From Paenibacillus albidus (GTDB lineage Bacteria; Bacillota; Bacilli; Paenibacillales; Paenibacillaceae): 64,000 bases of DNA. Below are positions 16,798 to 25,400 of this stretch, one piece after another (within the stretch, counting starts at the first letter, position 1; each line of letters opens with the position of its first letter). The translations under genes were made by a program, and so were the position numbers. The notes beneath the pieces were generated by a model that searched no databases, was not told the origin of the DNA, and worked only from the letters and a program-made list of their open reading frames with translations. Location: the NCBI RefSeq assembly GCF_014644435.1, contig NZ_BMKR01000013.1, positions 103,920 to 167,919 on the forward strand. The letters run 5' to 3'.

Positions 16798-18603
16798 GTG
16801 AAGAGCCTTCTGAAGAGAAGTTGGGACTACGGCTTGCTGATCTTGAAGGGAGTTATGGGGGTTAGGTCATGGCTGTTGGCCTATATTGTATTCATCCTGA
16901 TTCCTGCATCGATTCTGCTGCATGCATATACGCAGAAATCATCGCAGATTCTGGAAGAAGAGGTAACCTATACGATGCTGCAAACGCTTAAACAAGCCAG
17001 TATTAATCTGGATTATCAGTTTGACTCCGTACGGGATAAATCCAATACTATCTTTATGAACCCCAAGCTGCATCAATATTTAAGCAGCACGGCAACCGTT
17101 GGGCAGCAGATGGATTCGCTCAAGGAGATGCGGTATTTGGTTGACAATGCCCAGACGAATCCAAATGTATTCCGGGTTCGATTGTTTGTGAATGGCAATC
17201 GGTTGTATGCTGGTGAAAAAATCAATTTTTTTACGTTGGATACCTTGAGGGATAGGCCTTGGTTTCAACAAGTTAGGGACGCAGGAGGTACTATACTGTG
17301 GACAGGCGCCTATTTAGAATCTTATATAGACACTGAATCCACCTATGTGTTTTCGGGTGCCAGAATTCTGAGGGACCCTGATGATTACGAACGGATTTCG
17401 GGGTATTTATTGATTGATGTAGCTGAAAAAACGATCGAGCATATATTGACAAAAATGAAGTTGACCAAGGAAGGGCATATTTATTTGGCAGCTCCCGATG
17501 GAACGATTAAATCCAGTAACGAAAAGGATTTATTGGGGAAGACCTTGAAATCACCTGAGGTGTTGGAGGTATTAGGGCAGAGCGACGAAGGAATCATTCC
17601 TCTGATGAAGGATAAGAATCCTCGATATGTGATTTATACCCATGTTCATTCAACAGGCTGGCTGTTAGTAGCAGAGGTACCCAAAGCAGAGATAACCTCT
17701 CGTGTGATTGCATTGAATCAGTTTTCAGGCGTAGCGACTTTATTTGGTGTAACCATTCTATTTTTACTGCTTGTATTTTTATTGCTCGCTGTGATTGTAC
17801 GTGGGATGAACCGCAGGATACAGACGGTCATCATGAGGATTAGGCGGGAAGGTATTGACAGCTTGGACGACCGGATCGGAACCTCAGATACTCTACTGGA
17901 GAATAGTGTGGATCATTTGATACATAGAGTTCATGATTTGATGGAAGAGACCTATCGATCCAAGGTACAGGAGAGGGAAGCTCAGTTGCGTGCTTTACAG
18001 GCACAGATCAACCCTCACTTCTTATACAATACGCTGGATACCATTAATTGGATTGCAATTGGACGTAAAGCTCATGATATTAGTCAGATGATTGATGGCT
18101 TGGCCAAATATTTTAGGCTTAGCTTGAATAAAGGCAGAGACTTTGTAAGCATAAGTGATGAGCTTAATTTGGCCAAGGTTTACTTGGAAATTCAGCAAAC
18201 CAGATTTCCTAAGAGCTTCACCTTTTATTTTGCAATAGATGAAGACCTGGATCATTATCTAATGCCGAAGCTGACGCTCCAGCCACTAGTCGAAAACGCA
18301 CTTCTGCATGGGATACGTAAGTCAAAGGGGAAATCAGGAACAATCCAAATTCGGGCTTGCCGGGATGGTGAAGATCTGCTCCTATCCGTTACAGACAATG
18401 GGATTGGCATGGAGCAAGAGCTTGCAGACAGTTTGTTGACCGAGCCACAGCCGGACTTGCGTTCTGACGGGGAGGGCAGCTCTTATGGCTTATATAATGT
18501 AAATGAGAGAATTAAATTGTTTGCAGGGGAAGCTTATGGTTTGAGTATTCGTTCAAAGCTTGGTGAGGGTACGACAGTTTCGGTTCGTTTTAAAATAGAA
18601 TAG
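16798..18603 (+). CDS. Sensor histidine kinase (YesM family)
   Basis: 601-residue membrane kinase starting at GTG. The first transmembrane helix is near 20-40, the extracellular sensor region of the Cache type spans about 45-300, and the second helix is near 305-332. A HAMP-like linker follows, then a His_kinase domain with the phosphoacceptor His407 in QAQINPHFLYNT. The HATPase region has VENALLHG and DNGIGM. The ABC importer and binding protein encoded next would supply or share the ligand. The kinase and its regulator form one transcript that ends at a hairpin. Confidence 0.93.
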   Translation: MKSLLKRSWDYGLLILKGVMGVRSWLLAYIVFILIPASILLHAYTQKSSQILEEEVTYTMLQTLKQASINLDYQFDSVRDKSNTIFMNPKLHQYLSSTATVGQQMDSLKEMRYLVDNAQTNPNVFRVRLFVNGNRLYAGEKINFFTLDTLRDRPWFQQVRDAGGTILWTGAYLESYIDTESTYVFSGARILRDPDDYERISGYLLIDVAEKTIEHILTKMKLTKEGHIYLAAPDGTIKSSNEKDLLGKTLKSPEVLEVLGQSDEGIIPLMKDKNPRYVIYTHVHSTGWLLVAEVPKAEITSRVIALNQFSGVATLFGVTILFLLLVFLLLAVIVRGMNRRIQTVIMRIRREGIDSLDDRIGTSDTLLENSVDHLIHRVHDLMEETYRSKVQEREAQLRALQAQINPHFLYNTLDTINWIAIGRKAHDISQMIDGLAKYFRLSLNKGRDFVSISDELNLAKVYLEIQQTRFPKSFTFYFAIDEDLDHYLMPKLTLQPLVENALLHGIRKSKGKSGTIQIRACRDGEDLLLSVTDNGIGMEQELADSLLTEPQPDLRSDGEGSSYGLYNVNERIKLFAGEAYGLSIRSKLGEGTTVSVRFKIE

Positions 18604-18610
18604 CATGGGG

Positions 18611-18664
18611 AAAAGGAGGCTGTCCCAGCAGTAGATTTTCTACTTGCGGGGCAGCCTCTTTATA
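18611..18664 (+). terminator. Terminator after yesMN-type pair
   Basis: AAAGGAGGCTG-CCC paired with GGG-CAGCCTCTTT, followed by TATATTG. The T tract is weak, so some read-through is possible. Confidence 0.65.
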
Positions 18665-18772
18665 TTGTCCTAAATACCTTAAGATACTACCTGAAACCAA
18701 AACATTACCATCTACAAATGGATAGTGCCACTCTTTATAATACGAATATAAGAACACGGAGGGGAGCCGAAC

Positions 18773-19738
18773 TTGAGTATGATACGGGCAGAGCTTGAAC
18801 AGCAAACAGCTCAGATGAAGACGAAGTCAATAAGTAAGGGGCGCTGGAAGTTATTTCGAAATAATTACGATTTGTATTTGTTATTGATTCCTGGCTTGAT
18901 ATTTTTACTATTATTCAAATATGCACCGATGTATGGTATCATCATTGCCTTTCAGGATTTCAACATTTTTGATGGGTTTATCGGAAGCAAGTGGGTTGGG
19001 CTGGATCAATTCGAGAAGCTTATTCATTCGGAAGAGTTTTATCAGGTATTCAACAATACGCTGTTAATCAGTTTTTATAAAATAATTTTGCTTTTCCCAA
19101 TACCGATCATCATCGCTCTTTTCCTGAATGAGGTGCGCAGGGCTGTATTTAAGAAGACGATCCAGACGATTATATTTCTTCCGCATTTTTTGTCATGGGT
19201 CATTATTTCCGGGTTATTCATGAATATCCTTTCTCCGTCCGGTGGGGTGGTGAATCATGTAATCGAATGGCTGGGAGGGACGCCGATCTCCTTTTTCCTC
19301 GATAATCACTTTTTTCGAAGTGTTGTTGTTTTTACGGCAGGCTGGAAGGAATCCGGTTGGAACGCCATCATCTTTATTGCAGCGATTGCGGGAATTGAAC
19401 AAGAGCAATATGAGGCAGCCTCCATAGATGGCGCCGGACGGATCAGACAGATGATTAACATTACACTTCCAGGTATACTGCCAACGATCATTCTAATCTT
19501 TATTTTGCGTCTGGGCTACTTACTCGAAGCTGGGACTGAACAAATATTAACGATGTATAATTCGGTCGTGTATTCATCAGGCGATGTGATTGGTACCTTC
19601 GTATACCGCCAGGGACTAGGTCAGCAGGATTACAGCTTTAGCACGGCAGTAGGCTTATTCAACTCGGTTGTTGGTTTGATCTTGATCGTATCCGGTAATG
19701 AGCTTAGTAAAAGATTAATTAAACGAAGTATATGGTAG
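18773..19738 (+). CDS. Sugar ABC transporter permease (LplB/YteP type)
   Basis: 321-residue inner-membrane permease with six predicted helices. It has the signature KYAPMYGIIIAFQDF near residue 45, typical of the LplB group, and the ATPase-contacting EAA loop EQYEAASIDGAGRIRQM near 210. The start (TTG codon) follows GGAGGGGAG. It is the first of three importer genes (permease, permease, binding lipoprotein) for a complex carbohydrate or oligosaccharide. No ATPase gene is present; these systems commonly use a shared MsmX-type ATPase encoded elsewhere. Confidence 0.93.
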   Translation: MSMIRAELEQQTAQMKTKSISKGRWKLFRNNYDLYLLLIPGLIFLLLFKYAPMYGIIIAFQDFNIFDGFIGSKWVGLDQFEKLIHSEEFYQVFNNTLLISFYKIILLFPIPIIIALFLNEVRRAVFKKTIQTIIFLPHFLSWVIISGLFMNILSPSGGVVNHVIEWLGGTPISFFLDNHFFRSVVVFTAGWKESGWNAIIFIAAIAGIEQEQYEAASIDGAGRIRQMINITLPGILPTIILIFILRLGYLLEAGTEQILTMYNSVVYSSGDVIGTFVYRQGLGQQDYSFSTAVGLFNSVVGLILIVSGNELSKRLIKRSIW

Positions 19739-19781
19739 GTAAAGCTTATGGACTACAAAGAACTCTAAGGAGGTATAAAGA

Positions 19782-20657
19782 TTGCATAAAAAAACGATAA
19801 AAGACCGATCCTTGGATCTATTTATCTACCTGTTTCTCCTTCTTATGGGAGTAGTAACGCTGCTGCCTATAGCCACTGTGCTGTCCAAAGCAGTGAGTGA
19901 TGAATCGGCTGTCATTTCCGGCAAGGTGGGGATTTTCCCGGTAGGCTTTCAATTGCAAACGATGAAATACGTTATATCCTCCAGCCAATTTCTTACTTCC
20001 ATAGGTATTTCTATTCTGGTTATGATTGTAGGAACCGTGCTTGCGATTGCATTAACAGCCTTGACGGCCTATCCCTTATCGAAAAGAAATTTGCCAGGAA
20101 TTTCCTTCATTATGCTGCTGTTTATATTCACTATGCTCTTTAATGGCGGGATTATTCCTAACTATCTGTTGATGAAGGAGCTTCATCTGATCAATAGTCT
20201 ATGGTCCTTAATACTTCCAGCTTTAATTAGCGTATTCAATATGCTAGTCATTAAAAGCTACTATGAATCACTTCCGGAATCATTAGAAGAGTCTGCCAAG
20301 ATTGATGGAGCCAGCAACTTCACGATCTTGTTCCGTATCGTTATTCCTTTGAGTGGTCCCGTTCTGGCAACTATCGCTCTTTTTTATGCCGTATATTACT
20401 GGAACGATTATTTTAATCCGATGCTCTACATTAACGATGCAGGCTTAAAGCCACTGCAGTTGTACCTGCGCGACATTGTTATGGATGCAGACAGCTCCTC
20501 CGCTTTGAATAAGAGCGCCGACGATATGATGAATGCATCTCCGGAGGGTGTTCGCTCTGCGACGGTTATCGCTTCGATCATACCGATGCTTCTCGTCTAT
20601 CCTTATTTGCAAAAGCACTTTGTCAAAGGCGTGCTGATTGGCTCGGTTAAAGGTTGA
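19782..20657 (+). CDS. Sugar ABC transporter permease (LplC/YtcP type)
   Basis: 291-residue permease starting at TTG behind a perfect AAGGAGGT. The N-terminal segment LLMGVVTLLPIATVLSKAVS is family-typical, and the EAA loop LPESLEESAKIDGASNFTIL is near 165. It pairs with the preceding permease to form the transmembrane channel. The C-terminus ends in the usual KHFVKGVLIGSVKG. It is 43 bp after its partner and 95 bp before the binding protein, with a hairpin between. Confidence 0.93.
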   Translation: MHKKTIKDRSLDLFIYLFLLLMGVVTLLPIATVLSKAVSDESAVISGKVGIFPVGFQLQTMKYVISSSQFLTSIGISILVMIVGTVLAIALTALTAYPLSKRNLPGISFIMLLFIFTMLFNGGIIPNYLLMKELHLINSLWSLILPALISVFNMLVIKSYYESLPESLEESAKIDGASNFTILFRIVIPLSGPVLATIALFYAVYYWNDYFNPMLYINDAGLKPLQLYLRDIVMDADSSSALNKSADDMMNASPEGVRSATVIASIIPMLLVYPYLQKHFVKGVLIGSVKG

Positions 20658-20689
20658 TGACCCGAATTGCCTTACTTTATTGCATTAAT

Positions 20690-20713
20690 ACCCACGGTGT
20701 GCACATCGTGGGT
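20690..20713. promoter_or_regulatory. Intercistronic palindrome before binding-protein gene
   Basis: CCCACG and CGTGGG flank an inner near-palindrome (TGTGCACA). There is no T run, so it is more likely an operator or an mRNA-processing/stability hairpin than a terminator. Such hairpins often allow a higher level of binding protein than of permease. Confidence 0.45.
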
Positions 20714-20752
20714 TTAATGATATAGTACAAAAATGAATAGGGAGGTCTACCC

Positions 20753-22312
20753 ATGGCAATGAAATATAAAAAATGGATGATGGCAACACTCGCAGGAGGA
20801 TTATCTGTAACATCTCTGGTCGCTTGCTCCTCTAACGGAACACCATCAGCTAGCAGCATAACCCCAGCTAGTAACCCATCAGCAGAGGTCTCAAAAGCAA
20901 CGACAGAACCCAAGTCTGAATTGAAAACACTCCAAATCTGGCAGAAGGATGATTATAATACGTATCCGGTAGCCGAATATTTGGAGCAGAAGACGGGTTA
21001 TAAGGTTCAGTATGATATGCTGCCGCAAGACAAGCCCGAGGACAAGTTAAATATATTGATTGCTTCCGGTGAGCCTTATGATGCGATTACAACATTTGGA
21101 AGCACCGATTTCAAAGCGATATACTCTGACTATGCCAAAAAAGGCGCCTTAATCGAATTGGGACCGTTGATCGACAAATTTGGACCCAACATTAAAGCAG
21201 TTATAGATCCTGAAGCTTTGGAAGCTGCCAAGGTGGATGGAAAGCTGTATGCGATCCCCACCAAAAGCATCTCGAATGTAAACACAAGCTTATATATTCG
21301 CCAAGACTGGCTTGAAAAGGTAAATATGAAGACGCCTACTACATTAGATGAGCTTACAGCGGTTCTTAAAGCTTTCAAAGAGAAGGATCCTGGCGGTAAT
21401 GGAGACAAAAATATACCTTTAACCGTAAAAGGTGAGGCCGCCTTCATTGATAATATTGCTGGGGCATTTGGAATTCCAAATTTCTGGAATGATGTGAACG
21501 GCAAGATGACACCCCGTATTTTAGACCCTGCGTATACCGAGTATGTGAATTATGTTACTGACCTTTTCAAACAAGGACTGTTGGATAAAGAGTATGCAGC
21601 TAACAAAGATGCTACGGCTAAAGAAAAATTCACAAGTGGAAAAGCAGGCATGATCCTGTTGAACTGGTCTGACGTTCCCACTATTGCCGATGCTTTAACG
21701 AAAAATATTCCCACGGCGAAAGCGAGCTATATTTCGGCATTGAAAGGTAAGGATGGAAAAGCGGGACTTGCTGCATTCAGGGGCTTTGATAGACTTACTT
21801 TTATTCCTAAAGCTTCCAAGCATCCGGAAGATGCGATGAAGTGGATAAATGCTAAGCTTGAAAAAGAAACGTTTATAAACATGACCATTGGTGAAGAAAA
21901 TAAGCACTATACATTGAAGGATGGCACTTATACGCCTATTCAACCTATCTTTTCCGATGAGCGCAATGCGGCCAATAATTTCTTAACGGGCTCCGACGAC
22001 ACGAACTATCCGATCTACTGGCAGGCACGTGTTCGCAAGGATATGCGTTTGTTCGAAGCATGGGAATTTATGAACAAAAAAGAGCCAGCCACTACGAAAG
22101 TAGAAGATCCATTAGGTTTTGCTCCTTATTTGCCTGAATTCTCGAAAAGCTTTCAGCAATTGAACACAATGGTGGGGGATTATACGCTGAAGCTGGTTTT
22201 CGGTGCTGAGCAATTGAGCGGTCTAGATGATTTCATCGCCAAATTCAAATCCTCAGGCGGAGAAGCAAGTTATAATGAAGTGAATGATTGGTACGCTACG
22301 GCTAAGAAGTAA
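20753..22312 (+). CDS. Extracellular sugar-binding lipoprotein of the ABC importer
   Basis: 519-residue substrate-binding protein of the LplA/YtcQ class. A signal peptide precedes the lipobox LVAC near Cys25, and a Ser/Thr-rich linker follows. The mature part has the typical LQIWQKDDYNTYPVAEYLEQ start and a class I/II binding-protein fold to the C-terminus. It would be anchored on the outer face of the membrane and deliver oligosaccharide to the two permeases upstream. The ligand is unknown. Shine-Dalgarno: GGGAGGT. Confidence 0.92.
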   Translation: MAMKYKKWMMATLAGGLSVTSLVACSSNGTPSASSITPASNPSAEVSKATTEPKSELKTLQIWQKDDYNTYPVAEYLEQKTGYKVQYDMLPQDKPEDKLNILIASGEPYDAITTFGSTDFKAIYSDYAKKGALIELGPLIDKFGPNIKAVIDPEALEAAKVDGKLYAIPTKSISNVNTSLYIRQDWLEKVNMKTPTTLDELTAVLKAFKEKDPGGNGDKNIPLTVKGEAAFIDNIAGAFGIPNFWNDVNGKMTPRILDPAYTEYVNYVTDLFKQGLLDKEYAANKDATAKEKFTSGKAGMILLNWSDVPTIADALTKNIPTAKASYISALKGKDGKAGLAAFRGFDRLTFIPKASKHPEDAMKWINAKLEKETFINMTIGEENKHYTLKDGTYTPIQPIFSDERNAANNFLTGSDDTNYPIYWQARVRKDMRLFEAWEFMNKKEPATTKVEDPLGFAPYLPEFSKSFQQLNTMVGDYTLKLVFGAEQLSGLDDFIAKFKSSGGEASYNEVNDWYATAKK

Positions 22313-22342
22313 CAAAGTAACACGATACAACAAAAATTAAAA

Positions 22343-22376
22343 GTGCGAGAAGATACAACAACGTATCTTCTCACAC
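22343..22376. promoter_or_regulatory. Perfect intercistronic hairpin
   Basis: GAGAAGATAC and GTATCTTCTC pair perfectly around a 6-base loop, and the stem can extend through GTG/CAC. It lacks a T run. Lying between the binding-protein gene and the giant secreted enzyme, it may protect the 3' end of the importer mRNA or act as an attenuator. Confidence 0.5.
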
Positions 22377-22415
22377 GCTCAACTTTACCTAATTAAATGG
22401 AAAGGGGAATATATT

Positions 22416-25400
22416 ATGGTAAAGAAAAAATGTATCGAACAAATTGCAAGCGCATTCATTTTAATCACTTTACTGTCGGCAATGTTCATAGATCAACGAA
22501 ATCCCGTTCACGCCGCGGACTATACGGCCACAATAAATATCGATACGAATGTTGAATCGAGCTTAAGTGAAAACTTCGGGGGATATAATGGGGATTTTCA
22601 AACTTATGGCATCTTATACACGGATCAGACGGCCATCGATTTGGCAAATGGATTGAATGGTCGTGTGTTCCGTTTTCCCTCCGGGACGGATAGTGACTAT
22701 TTTGACATGAGGAGAGGGGATGACGATGACGAGTGGGTATCCCAATTTTTCGGAAAAATGCCCACATTCCATGCTGCCGTTAACGACGGGCAAGTCTTGA
22801 GAGCCAAGCCTGACAAACATCAACTTCAGGATTGGAAATATTTTCTCGATCAAGTGCATGGAGAAACTATAATTATTATCAATGGATTCACCGATACGCC
22901 AGAAACGGCAATGGCGATTGTGAAATATTGCAAAGATAATCATATTAAGGTTAGCGCCTACGAGCTGAGCAACGAAGCTTTTTTATTTAGTAAATTTTTT
23001 CCGACTGCAACGGATTATGCGGATAAAATGAAACCGTATTATGATGCAATCAAATCGGTAGATTCGAAAGCACAGGTAAACGTCATGTTTTCTCAAGGTG
23101 AAAAACCCGAATGGGATAAAGAGCTGGCTGCTTATCCAAACAAATATTGGGATGGCGTATCCTATCATTTTTATCGGGGCGGTGATCGGTATTCAACGTT
23201 CGACCAAGCGCGCAAAGACCTGAATTCCGCCTTGGCCGAGCGTACCAATTCGTATATTGATTCCTATTACCTTGCAAAAGGTAGACCTGATATGCCTGTA
23301 ACGATAAGCGAGTTTAATACAACTCCTTCCACGATGACGAATTTGTCCACATCCGGGATGATAAAAACGCTTTATAATGGCATATTCGCCGCTGAATATA
23401 CGACCAGATTGTCCAGCCATCCCAATGTGAAACGTGTGCTTCTGCATGCAATGATGCAGTTTGGCACACAGCCCACCAATAGCTATGCTGTCGCCATGCG
23501 AGATGCATATGAAAAAAAGACGACATTAGATACAACGGGTTACGATTTTGGTATTTATAAAAGCGGTGCTGCTTTAGGTTTGCAAATCACCTATGAAGCC
23601 ATCAACAACAGCTCCCACTTATGGAAAACAACCACTTTGGGAGGGGCAGAGGTTAACAAGTATTCGGGCAGCAATATGCCTGCTTTATATTCGCAGGCAT
23701 ATAAGGGGAAAAATAATAAAAACTATGTCATGATCACAAACAAATCGGACAGTGCTCATACCGCAACAATCAACATGAACGGAGCTCCCGTAGCATCCAA
23801 TATGACGAAAACGTATATCTCATCTACAGACCCTGAAATAAAAAATACACTGGCTGACCCGAGTGCTATCGCCATTCAAACGGAAGGTACACTCAATCCG
23901 GTAACGATTCCGCCATACAGCGTGATGAGAGTAGAATGGGATGCTTCCGGAGGACAACTGCCGCAGCCTACCCGTATTGTTCAATCTATTGTTGGTAATA
24001 GTCAGGTTGAGCTAACTTGGCTTGATTCGCTGCTTGCAACAGGATATGTCGTGAAGTACGGGACGACAGCTGGCGTTTATACAAATACGATAGATGCAGG
24101 CCAGTCAAAGAACTATACCGTGACGGGCTTATCCAACGGGACAACCTATTACTTTGCGGTAAGTACTAAGAATAATACAGGCTCAAGCGTTAATTCGAAT
24201 GAAGTCGCTGCCAAGCTTGTAAAGCCAAGCGCTCCATTGCTGGAAAGTCCGAAAGCAAAGGAAGGTTCCGTCGTACTTCATTGGAATAGTTCAACTAATG
24301 CTTCCGGATATTATGTGAAGGTTGGAACAGGATCCGGCAACTATACAAAGGTTATAGATGTTGGCAATTCCATAGGATACGAAGTGACCGGATTAACCAA
24401 TGATACGGCCTATTATTTTAAGGTATCCGCGTATAACGGTATGGGAGAAGGATTAAACTCCAGCGAATATAGCGCGGTTCCGAGGGTGGATTTACCCTAT
24501 TCCCCTCACACAGTTCAAGCAAGAGCAACTGGAACGGGAGTTGATTTAACCTGGAGCCCTTCGTATTCGGAGCAGTTTTATGAAAACTTTGAACTTGGAG
24601 ACGGTTTATGGACTGTATTAAACGGTGAATGGGGGATTGTTCATAGTACGGAAGGTGGTCTTGGCAGTACCAACGTATACCGAAACAGCAATTCTTCCAG
24701 TTTTGGAATGAGCGTTGCTGGAGACAGCACTTGGAAAGACTATGTTGTTGAAGTTGGAATCGTAGCACCCGGTTCCGTTACGGGTAACTATGGCGTGGCC
24801 GCAAGATATTTGGACAATAATAATTACTATTATGCATATTACGATTCTCAAGAGAAAAATTATAAAATTGTTAAGCGCTTTCAAGGGGTGGAGGCGATTT
24901 TGGCTTCATCCGAGCAAATAACAGATTCTTATTTTATTCTTGGAGCAAATAGGAATTATAAATTCAGATTTGAGGTATCGGGCAATAAGTTGACCCTATA
25001 TAGGGACGCAAATGTAATAGCTTCAGTGACAGATGGAAGTCATCCCCTTCTTTCCGGAAAAATAGGTCTTTACACGAACAACCAGCAGGCGGATTTCGAC
25101 CGTGTGACCGTGAGATTGGATAATGCGAGCGGCTATGCCATCAAAAGAAGTACGAGTCTAAATGCCGTTTATACAACTGTTGTGAGCGGAGTAACAGGAA
25201 GTACCTACAAAGATACCAGCGCAAATCCGGCACTCCATAATTATTATGTAATTACAGCGTTAAATGACAGTGGAGAGAGCACATATACTTCTCCGCTATC
25301 GATTGCTTATCCAATGGAACCGTTAATCAATATCGCGCCAAGCGCTATATTATCCGTTGATTCCACCAATGGTTCGTTCAGTGCGAATAAGGCGGTAGAT

